Positions 9,278 to 17,632 of a DNA stretch of 44,371 nucleotides are shown here, piece after piece. The notes under the pieces are model-generated. The model did no database searches, had not been told where the DNA came from, and saw only the letters and a program-made list of their open reading frames with translations. The position numbers and the translations under genes are program-made. Numbering within the stretch: the first letter of the stretch is position 1; each line of letters opens with the position of its first letter. Origin of the DNA: Salinivirgaceae bacterium (GTDB taxonomy: Bacteria; Bacteroidota; Bacteroidia; Bacteroidales; Salinivirgaceae); the NCBI GenBank assembly GCA_002869335.1, contig PKTE01000106.1:1-44371 (forward strand), in the 5' to 3' direction.

Positions 9278-9393
9278 TTCTATCATCGCTGTTAATAAAA
9301 TCAAAAAAACTTTCAAAAATAATCGTACTTTATCAATATGTATTAAATTGCGTTGTACATAATTTGAATAAGTAAAATTAAAATCCTTATATC

Positions 9394-12015
9394 ATGAAAA
9401 AAATTGTCAGTTTATTATTAATATTATTCCTTGGTTCATTTGCCTTTGGACAGGTAGATGACGAGTTTGAGAAGTATGCTAAACAGCAAGATAAAAAGTT
9501 TGAAGATTATGCTAAAAAGCAAGATGAGATTTTTGCTAAGTATGTGAAAGAAAACGATTCATATATTGAAAAACTTGATAAAGAATGGCAAGCTTTTCTT
9601 GAAAAAAAGTTTAAAGAGTTTGATCTTTATGTGAAAAAACAGCCATCAATTGGACCAAAACCAAAGGAGCTCCCTAAGGCAAAGACAGACGCTGTAGCAA
9701 AAAATGAAGCTGTGAAATTCGAGTCTGTCAAAAAGGTTGAAGAGAAACCAGTCGAAGTTGTAAAACCGATTCTTCAAAAGTCAGAACCAAAAGATTTTAG
9801 TAAATCAGATTTAGGTTTGGATTTTTACGGAACTGATCTGGACATGGATTATGACCGCAATTTCTTGTCTGATTTTCCTGATAATATCTCAGAGCAAGTA
9901 ATCTCGCAAAAGTTTGGTGAAATGTCTAAAACCAATTACAACTATTTGCTAAATCAATTGCAAGATATCAGTACTCGAATGAATTTAAATGATTGGGGAT
10001 ATTATTTGTTATTGAAAAGGGCTAGTAAAGAGATTGCAAACGATGAAGCTGGTGAGACTTTTTTAGAGTGGTTTCTATTATTAAAATCAGGTTACAAGGC
10101 ACGTATTGCATATAAAGATGATGACCTGTTTTTGCTTTTACCAGCAGCTCATAATATTTATGAAATACCGTTTTTCACTTTTGATGGATTGAAATATTAC
10201 CTAATCAACGGAAAACAAACAAACGTTTTTACATACGATAAAGATTTTCCTGAAGCAACAAGAATAATGGACTTAAATATTGATAGTCCATTAAATACAG
10301 AAGAGTCTATTGATAAACGTAAAGTAGAATTTACTTACATAGGAACTCCTTACAGTTTTGAAGTTAGCTTCAATAAAAATGTAATTGATTATTATCAGGA
10401 CTTTCCTCTAAGTGATGCAAATATCTATTTTGATGCAACAGTATCTGCCAGCACAAAACAATCTTTAAAAGAAGGGTTGCAGCCAATTATCGAAGGTAAA
10501 TCAGAGGAAGAGGCAGCTGGAATTCTTTTAAGATTTGTACAAACAGCATTTGAATATCAGACTGACCAGGAGCAATTTGGAAAAGAGAAGTTTTTCTTTC
10601 CTGATGAACTTTTTAAATTTCCATATTCAGACTGTGAAGACCGTTCTGTATTATTTGCATATTTGGTAAAAGAGTTGATGCAACTTGAGGTTGTAGGAGT
10701 AGGGTACTCTGGTCACATGGCTACAGCCGTGCGTTTTAATGAAGAGGTTAATGGAGACTTTTTAACTTTTGAAGGAAAGAAATATACCATTTGTGATCCG
10801 ACCTATATTAATGCTCCTATTGGTATGACAATGCCTCAATATCAAGGACAACCTGCTGAGATTTTCCAATTACGTAACACCAGAAACAGAGCTTTTGCTC
10901 AGCGTAATTTATGGAAAACTTTAATGAAATATGGTGCCTATAGAGGTGATAATAAGGGTGATATAGCTACTGATAGTGAAGGTAATACTTATTTAACCGG
11001 GTATTTTAAAGGAGATTTGAAATTAGGCAGCAGAAATCAATTTTCATCTGTCGATGATACGAAAGATATTTTTGTAGCAAAAATTGATAATGATTTTAAT
11101 ATTCACTGGGTTAAGGTGTTTGGAGGTAAAGGTGCTGACGTTGGTTATGCATTAAAGTTAGCTGATAATGGAGATGTAATAATTGCCGCATCGTTTGATG
11201 AAAGCTTTAACTTCGGTTATAAATATGTAAAATCAGAAGAAATGGCTGATGTGTTAATCGCTCGATTTAATTCTGATGGACGCCTGCTATGGGCTAACCA
11301 GGTTGGCATTGAGCAGATTGGTTTAGCTGAAGGATTTATGTTTATGGCAGAGTATCAGTGGGATGGTGACTTTGTTGAGCATAAAATATATAGAGAAGCT
11401 GAATCTTTTACAGACTTTGGATTGGCTGTTAATTCTGAAGGCAATATCCTGGTTACAGGTGCTCCTTATGACGTAGCAGGTTTAACAGTAAATAAAGCAA
11501 ATTATAATTCTGGAGCTTCATTCTCTGCACCTGAAGTTTTATTGGCTGAAAATAAGAAGTTATTAAGCGCTGATTACAATCCAGCTATTGCAGGTTTATT
11601 TGCGGTAATTAAAATGCTTAATAGTAGTAGTATTGCTTTGCCTGGAACTGAGGCTCAGAAAACATTAGATCAGTATAATCCAGCCTTTAAAAAGCGATCT
11701 CCACATATTTATCAAAGTATTGGTCGCATACAATTTATTAAAAACTCCGAAGGTATTGTAACTATTAAAACTGATAATGGTGAAGAAGTTTCTTTCAAAA
11801 CATTGAAAGTGAATAATAATGCAAGGTTTAAAGTATCTGCGTATAATTCAGGAAATAGCCAGATTGATGTTTTAGGTGGTGTTAGTATTGGTAAAAGTAT
11901 TATATGGTATGATCTTAATGCTGTTAAGTTATTTAAAACAGGCGATATGGTGATGGATTATGATATTGACCATACTAAAATTAGAATGGGTATTGAAAAA
12001 GATATCTTAAAGTAA
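9394..12015 (+). CDS. secreted protein: 11-residue helical repeats, transglutaminase-like domain, SBBP propeller repeats
   Basis: An 873-residue protein with signal peptide MKKIVSLLLILFLGSFAFGQ. Residues 23-77 are five consecutive 11-residue units rich in Lys/Glu/Asp. A Lys/Pro/Val-rich linker follows (to about 125). The middle (about 340-480) looks like a transglutaminase/cysteine-protease fold: Cys414 in YSDCEDRS, His441 in SGHMATAV and Asp468 in ICDPTYINAPIG form the expected catalytic triad in the right order. After about 520 come SBBP-like propeller repeats (ATDSEGNTYLTGYF, ILVTGAP and similar). It has no visible C-terminal sorting domain. It is likely exported to the periplasm or surface. 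It stands alone between the sensor gene and a terminator. What it crosslinks or cleaves cannot be told from the sequence. Confidence 0.75.
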   Translation: MKKIVSLLLILFLGSFAFGQVDDEFEKYAKQQDKKFEDYAKKQDEIFAKYVKENDSYIEKLDKEWQAFLEKKFKEFDLYVKKQPSIGPKPKELPKAKTDAVAKNEAVKFESVKKVEEKPVEVVKPILQKSEPKDFSKSDLGLDFYGTDLDMDYDRNFLSDFPDNISEQVISQKFGEMSKTNYNYLLNQLQDISTRMNLNDWGYYLLLKRASKEIANDEAGETFLEWFLLLKSGYKARIAYKDDDLFLLLPAAHNIYEIPFFTFDGLKYYLINGKQTNVFTYDKDFPEATRIMDLNIDSPLNTEESIDKRKVEFTYIGTPYSFEVSFNKNVIDYYQDFPLSDANIYFDATVSASTKQSLKEGLQPIIEGKSEEEAAGILLRFVQTAFEYQTDQEQFGKEKFFFPDELFKFPYSDCEDRSVLFAYLVKELMQLEVVGVGYSGHMATAVRFNEEVNGDFLTFEGKKYTICDPTYINAPIGMTMPQYQGQPAEIFQLRNTRNRAFAQRNLWKTLMKYGAYRGDNKGDIATDSEGNTYLTGYFKGDLKLGSRNQFSSVDDTKDIFVAKIDNDFNIHWVKVFGGKGADVGYALKLADNGDVIIAASFDESFNFGYKYVKSEEMADVLIARFNSDGRLLWANQVGIEQIGLAEGFMFMAEYQWDGDFVEHKIYREAESFTDFGLAVNSEGNILVTGAPYDVAGLTVNKANYNSGASFSAPEVLLAENKKLLSADYNPAIAGLFAVIKMLNSSSIALPGTEAQKTLDQYNPAFKKRSPHIYQSIGRIQFIKNSEGIVTIKTDNGEEVSFKTLKVNNNARFKVSAYNSGNSQIDVLGGVSIGKSIIWYDLNAVKLFKTGDMVMDYDIDHTKIRMGIEKDILK
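9460..9624 (+). repeat. five tandem 11-residue (33-nt) coding repeats
   Basis: Encodes residues 23-77 as DEFEKYAKQQD, KKFEDYAKKQD, EIFAKYVKEND, SYIEKLDKEWQ and AFLEKKFKEFD. Position 3 is F/I/L and position 6 is Y/L/K, with D or Q at position 11. An 11-residue period is a hendecad, expected to make a straight or right-handed helical bundle. DNA identity between units is moderate, so this is an old repeat. Confidence 0.8.
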
Positions 12016-12040
12016 ACTAGAAATATTCTATAAGAAATAG

Positions 12041-12070
12041 AAATCCCCGGTTGTTGCCGGGGATTTTTTT
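12041..12070. terminator. terminator between convergent genes
   Basis: Stem AAATCCCCGG (12041-12050) with CCGGGGATTT (12057-12066), a 6-nt loop, and a T-run on the plus strand. It ends the 873-residue gene. The same hairpin lies downstream of the minus-strand Dabb gene but has a poorer T-tract in that direction. Confidence 0.85.
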
Positions 12071-12096
12071 ATATCGTTTGGTATCGTTATTATTAA

Positions 12097-12399
12097 TTAT
12101 AACTCATAATCTACCACTCTTCGTTCAAATCGTAAATGTTTTATTTTATCAATAAATGCTAAATGAGCTGGGTGCTTTTGGTAGGTTTTTAGGTCATTTA
12201 AAGTATCAAATGTAATTTCAAGAACAATGTCAGCAGTTTCATTTCCTTCAAAAAGATTTGACCCGGCACTGAACGATTTAATTTCACTTATTTGGTGCGG
12301 AAGTTTATTTAATTCATTAACGAATGTTTGAATAGACTTTTTCTTGTCAAAGCCATCTGATTCACCATACAAGCGCCAAAATACTATATGCTTAATCAT
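12097..12399 (-). CDS. Dabb (stress-responsive A/B barrel) domain protein
   Basis: A 100-residue protein matching the Dabb family: MIKHIVFWRL at the start, a central ETADIVLEITFDTLNDLKTY, and a C-terminal HPAHLAFIDKIKHLRFERRVVDY. The family forms small dimeric ferredoxin-like alpha+beta barrels of varied or unknown function. The ATG lies inside the 3' end of ribH (8-bp overlap in a different frame), so the two are co-transcribed and probably translationally coupled. There is no active-site motif from which a reaction could be named. Confidence 0.85.
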   Translation of the reverse strand: MIKHIVFWRLYGESDGFDKKKSIQTFVNELNKLPHQISEIKSFSAGSNLFEGNETADIVLEITFDTLNDLKTYQKHPAHLAFIDKIKHLRFERRVVDYEL

Positions 12400-12895
12400 C
12401 AGAGCGATTTAATTCATGCTTAAGTACAACCATTTTAATGGCAGCTGCAGCAGCTTCATCTCCTTTGTTTCCATGTTTGCCACCTGCTCTGTCCAATGCT
12501 TGCTGTTGGTTCTCAGTAGTCAATACTCCAAACGCAACAGGAATATTATATTTTAGGCCTACTGTGTTGGTTCCATCAGTTACAGCATTGCAAACAAAAT
12601 CGAAATGGCGTGTTTCACCCTGAATAACGCATCCCAGACAAATGATTCCATCTACATCTGTATACTCGGCCATATATTGAGCTCCGAGCGATAATTCGTA
12701 ACTACCGGGAACATATTTGTATAAAATATCTTCTTCTTTTACTCCGTTTTTTATGAGTGTTTCTTTTGCTGCTTTTCCCATACTCTCTGTTACCTCAGGG
12801 TTCCATTCAGAAATTAAAATTCCAAATTTTAGACCTTCAGCACTTGGAATTGGGTTGATGCCTTGATCAGATAGGTTTTTAAGAGAAGTTGCCAT
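12392..12895 (-). CDS. ribH: 6,7-dimethyl-8-ribityllumazine synthase
   Basis: A 167-residue protein with the full RibH signature. It condenses 5-amino-6-ribitylaminouracil with 3,4-dihydroxy-2-butanone 4-phosphate to form lumazine, the penultimate step of riboflavin synthesis. Visible motifs are FGILISEWN (24-32), the VPGSYELSLGAQ substrate loop (62-73), CVIQGETRHFDFVC with the catalytic-type His97, and the phosphate-binding GVLTTENQQQALDRAGG. The C-terminal GNKGDEAAAAAIKM is typical of lumazine synthases. A terminator for the upstream TPR gene sits in the 74-nt gap, so ribH must have its own promoter within about 30 nt upstream, leaving no room for an FMN riboswitch. Confidence 0.97.
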   Translation of the reverse strand: MATSLKNLSDQGINPIPSAEGLKFGILISEWNPEVTESMGKAAKETLIKNGVKEEDILYKYVPGSYELSLGAQYMAEYTDVDGIICLGCVIQGETRHFDFVCNAVTDGTNTVGLKYNIPVAFGVLTTENQQQALDRAGGKHGNKGDEAAAAAIKMVVLKHELNRSDD

Positions 12896-12915
12896 ATGGT
12901 TAGTTTTTTAATTGA

Positions 12916-12949
12916 ACAAAAAAGGAGGTATTTCCACAAACACCTCCTT
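12916..12949 (-). terminator. terminator of the TPR gene
   Basis: Read on the minus strand, AAGGAGGT (12949-12942) pairs with ACCTCCTT (12929-12922), extended by three more pairs past a mismatch, and is followed by a T-run from the A-tract at 12918-12921. It lies about 20 nt after the TPR gene stop. Confidence 0.7.
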
Positions 12950-12969
12950 ACTTTATTTTGCAATGAACT

Positions 12970-13668
12970 CTAGGAATTCATCATAGTCTTTGTGCGACTG
13001 ATATATTTTTCAATATTACGATATTCTCTGCTTTCAGGGAATTCTTTTTCTATACGTTCGTATATTTTAAGTGCTTTATCGTATTTTCCTTCTGTATAAT
13101 ATACCTGAGCGGCTTTCATTAAAAATAGAGGTGTTGTAAATTTATTAGAAAATACACCTGCAGCTTTTTCATAATATTCAGCTCCTTTAATTTTCTCTCC
13201 CATTTCAACGTATGCATCACCTAAAGCTCCTTTAGCAGCAACTGTTGTGTAAAGGTCTTCTCCATTATAATTATTCAAATAATTAGCTGCTTCTTCGAAA
13301 TTACCTAAATTTAAGTAACAAATTCCAGCATAATACTCAGCCAAATTACCTGATGGAGTTGAACCATAGTTATCAATGATATCTAAAAACCCAAAGTTGT
13401 TTCCATCTCCGTTTAATGCAAGATTAAATGAATCTTTTTCAAAATATTGTTGTGCAGGGAAAATAAATTCCTGAGCCTCAATTACTTTTGGTGCAACAAT
13501 ATAATGTTTATATCCCCAATAACCTAAAACAATAATTGCTACAATTACTGCAATTGTTGTAATTCTTTTTTGATTTTTTTTAATAAAATATTCCGTGCGA
13601 CTCAACGCCTGCTCAACATTCTCAAATGTTGAATCCTGTGCCTGTTTATTTACTTTCTTTTTTGACAT
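12970..13668 (-). CDS. membrane-anchored tetratricopeptide repeat protein
   Basis: A 232-residue protein when started at ATG 13668 (MSKKKVNKQ). A longer in-frame start at 13728 adds 20 basic residues that look non-native, so I prefer the shorter form. After a basic cytoplasmic N-terminus there is one membrane helix (ITTIAVIVAIIVLGYWGY, about residues 36-54). It is followed by periplasmic TPR-type helices: GNLAEYYAGICYLNLGNFEE, AKGALGDAYVEMGEKIKGAE, and AAQVYYTEGKYDKALKIYE. The architecture resembles YfgM-type TPR proteins, but a function cannot be assigned. It is divergent from recF, and the neighbourhood (ribH, TPR, recF, DUF721, ndk) is, as I recall, often seen in Bacteroidota. Confidence 0.85.
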   Translation of the reverse strand: MSKKKVNKQAQDSTFENVEQALSRTEYFIKKNQKRITTIAVIVAIIVLGYWGYKHYIVAPKVIEAQEFIFPAQQYFEKDSFNLALNGDGNNFGFLDIIDNYGSTPSGNLAEYYAGICYLNLGNFEEAANYLNNYNGEDLYTTVAAKGALGDAYVEMGEKIKGAEYYEKAAGVFSNKFTTPLFLMKAAQVYYTEGKYDKALKIYERIEKEFPESREYRNIEKYISRTKTMMNS

Positions 13669-13867
13669 CTTCTTTACAGATTTTTCTTTAATTCTGCGCA
13701 AAATTACACGAAAATATTTCATCAGCAAATAAATTTCAATTGAATTGATGAACGAATTGCTTGTTCTTGCAATTGCATAAGAGATTTTATTAAAGTTGGT
13801 TGGCTAATTTGTTGGTAAGTTTTGATGATTTTTAATAATAATTAGGCGCATAGTTGTTGCCAATCAC

Positions 13868-13875
13868 TATTTTTG
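13868..13875 (+). promoter_or_regulatory. -7 element directly in front of recF
   Basis: TATTTTTG is an exact TAnnTTTG match ending only 4 nt before the recF ATG at 13880. If used, the transcript would start at or next to the start codon. No clear TTG is seen at the -33 position. Confidence 0.4.
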
Positions 13876-13879
13876 CAAT

Positions 13880-14989
13880 ATGTTTTTAAAGAAACTGACT
13901 TTACTTAATTTTAAAAATTACGAATCAGCTCAGGCTGAATTATCTGAGGCAATTAATTGCTTTGTGGGCGATAATGGTTCTGGAAAAACCAATTTGCTTG
14001 AAGCAGTATATTATTTGTCCCTCTGCAAGAGCTGTTTTAATATTCCGGATTTGCAAAATATTAAAATAGGGGAGCAGTTTTTCATGATTGATGGGGACTT
14101 TCATATAAAGGATGAGACTGAGAAAATAATTTGTGCTGTTCAAGAAGGTCTTAAAAAGAAGTTTAGTAGAAATAAAAAAGAGTATACCCGACTGTCAGAT
14201 CATATAGGTTTAATACCGGCTGTTTTAAGTACACCTAGCGATACACAGCTTGTTTACGCAGCAAGTGATGAGCGGCGCCGTTTTCTTAACGGGTTAATTT
14301 CACAACACGACAGGGCGTATCTCCAGAATGTAATAGATTATAATAAGGCACTTGAGCAGCGAAATAGATTACTTAAGAATTTTGCACAAACAAATACCTG
14401 GGATGAATTGGCGCTTGAGATATGGGATGAAACAATGAGTCAAACAGGTGAGAAAATATTTGAGTCCCGAAAGGAGTTGATTGATAAATTGAAACCCGTT
14501 TTTCAAAAGTATTACTCTTTTATATCAGGTGATAATGAGGAGGTTTCTCTTGTTTATAAATCTGACCTTGAAAATGGCAGTCTAAAGGAGCTGTTGAATG
14601 AGAGTAGGCAGGCTGACAGATTTGCACAAAGGTCAACAATTGGCATTCATCGTGACGATTTAGTATTTTTAATTGGAGATAGAAATATAAAAAAAACAGG
14701 TTCGCAGGGACAGCAGAAAACATATCTTGTTGCATTGAAATTTGGTCAGTTTGATCTTATTAAAGGTATTACGAGTAAAAAGCCTTTACTTTTGTTGGAT
14801 GATGTTTTCGATAAACTAGATGCCGGAAGAGTTGAACGGATTATTTCGCTTGTGGCAGAAGAAAACTTTGGACAGATATTTATTACTGATGCCAATAAAG
14901 TTCGTGTAGATAAAGTCTTAGAGAAAGTATCCTCAGATCATCGAATTTTTAAAGTGCAAGCTGGTAAGCTAGAGTTGGTTGATAAATAA
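13880..14989 (+). CDS. recF: DNA replication and repair protein RecF
   Basis: A 369-residue SMC-like ATPase that acts with RecO and RecR to load RecA at gapped DNA. It has LTLLNFKNYE at the N-terminus, the Walker A motif GDNGSGKTN (30-38), the ABC signature GSQGQQKTY starting at residue 274, and Walker B LLLLDDVFDKLD with Asp307/Asp308. The length is normal for the family. The DUF721/DciA-like gene follows 8 nt later, so the two form an operon. A -7-like element lies immediately upstream of the ATG, and no Shine-Dalgarno is visible. Confidence 0.97.
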   Translation: MFLKKLTLLNFKNYESAQAELSEAINCFVGDNGSGKTNLLEAVYYLSLCKSCFNIPDLQNIKIGEQFFMIDGDFHIKDETEKIICAVQEGLKKKFSRNKKEYTRLSDHIGLIPAVLSTPSDTQLVYAASDERRRFLNGLISQHDRAYLQNVIDYNKALEQRNRLLKNFAQTNTWDELALEIWDETMSQTGEKIFESRKELIDKLKPVFQKYYSFISGDNEEVSLVYKSDLENGSLKELLNESRQADRFAQRSTIGIHRDDLVFLIGDRNIKKTGSQGQQKTYLVALKFGQFDLIKGITSKKPLLLLDDVFDKLDAGRVERIISLVAEENFGQIFITDANKVRVDKVLEKVSSDHRIFKVQAGKLELVDK

Positions 14990-14997
14990 CTATAATT

Positions 14998-15291
14998 ATG
15001 GAGCGCAGAAAAACGGAACGTTTGGGAGATATGATTGATTCCTGGTTAATGAAGCAAGGGAAACATTCCAATATGCTTAAAGCACATGTGGTAAATCGTT
15101 GGGAAGACTTTGTTGGAAAACCGGCTGCTCGCTATACTGAATCAGTTCATTTTGTTTCTAATGAGTTGCATGTTAAATTAAGATCTGCAGTTGTAAAGCG
15201 CGAATTAGAGATAATAAAAACGCCTCTTATTGAAAAAATCAATAAAGAGGCGCGATGTGAGCTTGTGACTAATATTTTTTTTACTGCATAG
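14998..15291 (+). CDS. DUF721 / DciA-like protein
   Basis: A 97-residue protein of the DUF721 family: LGDMIDSWLMKQGKHSNM, VVNRWEDFVGKPAARYTESVH, and NELHVKLRSAVVKRELEIIK. DUF721 includes DciA, the helicase loader that replaces DnaC in most bacteria, and its position directly after recF fits a replication role. DciA proteins often carry an additional disordered extension; this short form has only the core KH-like domain. The last 11 nt overlap the 3' end of ndk on the other strand. Confidence 0.9.
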   Translation: MERRKTERLGDMIDSWLMKQGKHSNMLKAHVVNRWEDFVGKPAARYTESVHFVSNELHVKLRSAVVKRELEIIKTPLIEKINKEARCELVTNIFFTA

Positions 15292-15739
15292 AACCTTGCA
15301 AGCAGCCACCTTTATCTTTGTAAAATTTTTCGTATCCTGCGAAGAAGTATTCACTCTCTTTAATCGCATTTTCATCACTGTCTGAACCATGCACAGCATT
15401 TGCTTGAATAGATTGTGCAAACATATGGCGAATAGTTCCTGGTTCAGCTTTTTTAGGATCAGTACTTCCAATTAATTTTCTGAAATCTTCAACTGCATTA
15501 TCCTTTTCTAAAAGAGCAACAACAATAGGACCTGATACCATAAATTCAACCAATTCTCCAAAAAATGGTTTGTCTTCATGAATACAATAGAAGTTTTGAG
15601 CTTCATTTCTGCTTAACTGTACCATTTTCATTCCTGCAATGTGAAATCCTGCCTCTGCAATTTTACCTAGAATTGGGCCAATATGTTCGTTTTGAACAGC
15701 TCCCGGTTTAATAATTGTGAAAGTAATTCTTCCTGCCAT
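15281..15739 (-). CDS. ndk: nucleoside diphosphate kinase
   Basis: A 152-residue enzyme that transfers the gamma phosphate between nucleoside triphosphates and diphosphates. Visible motifs are TIIKPGAVQ (8-16), the GPIVVALLEKDNAV segment, GSTDPKKAEPGTIR (91-104), and the phospho-accepting His117 in NAVHGSDSDENA. A C-terminal KDKGGCLQGSMQ extends a little beyond the usual end and overlaps the DUF721 gene on the opposite strand by 11 nt. Monocistronic: the upstream region (15740-16089) is shared with divergent nrnA. Confidence 0.97.
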   Translation of the reverse strand: MAGRITFTIIKPGAVQNEHIGPILGKIAEAGFHIAGMKMVQLSRNEAQNFYCIHEDKPFFGELVEFMVSGPIVVALLEKDNAVEDFRKLIGSTDPKKAEPGTIRHMFAQSIQANAVHGSDSDENAIKESEYFFAGYEKFYKDKGGCLQGSMQ

Positions 15740-16089
15740 GATGTTTAAATTTTAGTTTCAATGTTCTTATACATTTATTTGCCTCTTTTGTTCAGCGAAG
15801 TTAGTAAAATGTCGATAATATTCTCCTGAACTTATAATTACATTGTTTTCTTATCAAATATTTTCTTGTACCCAAATCTATCGTAAGTAGTTATAGTTTC
15901 ATTTATTACAATTGTGATGAAACCTTCCTTAAAATTAGATGTTGTTTATTCGTTCTTTTCATAAAATGTGGATTAAAAGTTGCAATTCTCAAAATAGAAA
16001 AGAAATCCTAGAGTTTAATATAATAGTTTTATCTTTGATGGTTACTTTTTTTACAAAGTAAACTCAAAAGGGTTAAAAGAATTAAATAG
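15740..16089. other. 350-nt gene-free divergent region between ndk and nrnA
   Basis: No convincing gene is present. It holds a TATCTTTG element at 16030-16037 for nrnA. On the minus strand, TAGATTTG (15880-15873) is a possible -7 element for ndk, which would give a leader of about 130 nt. Neither has a TTG at normal -33 spacing. A 40-codon ORF near 15939 looks like chance. Confidence 0.5.
16030..16037 (+). promoter_or_regulatory. candidate -7 element of the nrnA-FKBP operon
   Basis: TATCTTTG matches TAnnTTTG exactly, about 52 nt before the nrnA GTG start. Confidence 0.4.
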
Positions 16090-17106
16090 GTGGAATTGAG
16101 AGTATTTGAAGAAAATATAATTAGAGAATTTGAGGGTTATTTGAAGGGAGCCAATAAGGTTGCAGTTTTTACACATATGAATCCTGATGGAGATGCAATT
16201 GGAAGTGCTTTGGCCTTTGATTTGGCAATGAAGAATATTGATATAGAGTCTAAGGTGTTTATTGCAAATGAGGTTCCTGATGCATTAAAATGGATGCAGG
16301 GAGCTGAAAGCATACATGTTAATGCGAAACTTACAGATGTGAAAGAATACCTAGAGGATGCCGATATAATAGTTTGCCTGGATTTTAATGAGCCCGGGCG
16401 AGTTGACCAATTAGGGACCATTCTTAAAGAAACAAAACTACCAATTATTGTTATTGATCACCATCCACAAGTAGCTAGCTACAAGGGTTTGCTAATTGCG
16501 GATACTTCTTATAGCAGCACAGCTGAATTGTTGTACTGGTTGTTGAAAGAGAGCAATCTCGTTGTGAGATCAATGGCTTTTGCGGAAAGCGTATATACTG
16601 GAATTGTAACTGATACCGGATCATTTGCTTATAATTCATCATCACCTAAAACTTTTAAAGCGGTAGCTGATTTATTGGAAATAGGTTTCGATAAAGATCG
16701 GGTGACTGATTTAGTTTTTCAGCAATTTGATGCTAACAGAATTAGGCTCTTAGGCCATTTGTTGGTTAATAGGCTTGAGGTAATAGAAGGATATGGAGCA
16801 GCATATACTTATTTAACCAAGGAAGATTTAAACAGGTTTAATTATAAAGCTGGAGATACAGAGGGGTTTGTGAATTATCCGCTTTCAATAAAAGGGGTGA
16901 CATTTACAGCTTTCTTTATAGAAAATGACGATCATGTAAAGATATCATTTAGGTCAAAAGGGTCATTTCCTGCGAATGAGTTTTCCAGTAAATATTATCA
17001 TGGTGGTGGGCATTTAAATGCTGCTGGCGGTCGTTCATATGAACCATTATATGAAACAATGGAAGGATTTGAGAAATTAGTTAAGCAATTTACCAATGAG
17101 TTATAG
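16090..17106 (+). CDS. nrnA: DHH phosphoesterase, bifunctional oligoribonuclease/PAP phosphatase NrnA
   Basis: A 338-residue DHH/DHHA1 protein. It degrades nanoRNA and dephosphorylates 3'-phosphoadenosine 5'-phosphate in characterised relatives. Motifs are THMNPDGDAIGS (28-39), CLDFNEPGR with Asp98, IDHHPQ with the DHH motif at 123-125, TDTGSFAY (174-181), and the DHHA1 substrate motif HGGGHLNAAGG (304-314). The start is uncertain because no ATG lies upstream: GTG 16090 gives the usual N-terminal length, and TTG 16096 is an alternative. The stop overlaps the start of the GldI-like gene by 11 nt, showing an operon. Confidence 0.92.
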   Translation: MELRVFEENIIREFEGYLKGANKVAVFTHMNPDGDAIGSALAFDLAMKNIDIESKVFIANEVPDALKWMQGAESIHVNAKLTDVKEYLEDADIIVCLDFNEPGRVDQLGTILKETKLPIIVIDHHPQVASYKGLLIADTSYSSTAELLYWLLKESNLVVRSMAFAESVYTGIVTDTGSFAYNSSSPKTFKAVADLLEIGFDKDRVTDLVFQQFDANRIRLLGHLLVNRLEVIEGYGAAYTYLTKEDLNRFNYKAGDTEGFVNYPLSIKGVTFTAFFIENDDHVKISFRSKGSFPANEFSSKYYHGGGHLNAAGGRSYEPLYETMEGFEKLVKQFTNEL

Positions 17107-17632
17107 ATTAATAGTGCCAATATTTCTTTTTGCATTTGTCATTTTGGGGTGTAAAAGTAATTATCATGAAAAACGCATCAATTCACAAATGCAGAAAAGA
17201 CAATATGATGAAAATTTGATAATTGCAAATAGGGGATTAATCTCAAGAGATTCAAGTAAAATAGTTGGTATTTTAAGAGCCAGAGGTTGGGACATGAATG
17301 TGTCTGAAACGGGTTTATGGTATCAGGTTTTAGATAAAGGTGATGGACCAAAAGCTCAGGAAGGGCAAGTGGCTGAACTTGAATATAAGTTGAGGTTAAT
17401 TAATAACAAGTTGGTTTATAGTTCAGATTCAACTGGACCATTGAGGTTTAGAATATCTAAAGGAGGAGTGGAAAGAGGTCTTGAGGAAGGTATGTTGTAT
17501 TTGAGTGAGGGAGATAGTGCCAGGTTTATATTGCCACCATATATGGCACATCATTTATTGGGTGATCAAAATAAAATACCACCAAGAGCGATCATAATAT
17601 ACGAAGTACGGTTAAATTCTTTGTTAAATTAG
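17096..17632 (+). CDS. GldI-like FKBP-type peptidyl-prolyl isomerase lipoprotein
   Basis: A 178-residue lipoprotein with lipobox VILGC (Cys19) and one FKBP domain (about 90-178). Its position right after nrnA and its end, GDQNKIPPRAIIIYEVRL, resemble GldI, the lipoprotein isomerase needed for gliding motility and linked to type IX secretion in Flavobacterium. The canonical FKBP pocket is altered: the usual FD pair is YSSD, the V-I after strand 3 is VER, and the AYG segment is AHHLLG. It could be a chaperone without isomerase activity (inference). It is the first of three consecutive FKBP lipoprotein genes and overlaps nrnA by 11 nt. Confidence 0.8.
   Translation: MSYRLIVPIFLFAFVILGCKSNYHEKRINSQMQKRQYDENLIIANRGLISRDSSKIVGILRARGWDMNVSETGLWYQVLDKGDGPKAQEGQVAELEYKLRLINNKLVYSSDSTGPLRFRISKGGVERGLEEGMLYLSEGDSARFILPPYMAHHLLGDQNKIPPRAIIIYEVRLNSLLN

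Noticed and set aside
12922-12949. Riboswitch or leader element for ribH
   Set aside because: The hairpin with a T-run on the minus strand is a plain terminator of the TPR gene, and the remaining leader is too short for an FMN riboswitch.
13669-13728. Longer start for the TPR protein
   Set aside because: Adds 20 basic residues; MSKKKVNKQ at 13668 looks like the native N-terminus.
15939-16061. 40-codon ORF in the ndk-nrnA gap
   Set aside because: No ribosome binding site, it overlaps the likely nrnA promoter element, and the peptide has no recognisable pattern; chance in AT-rich DNA.
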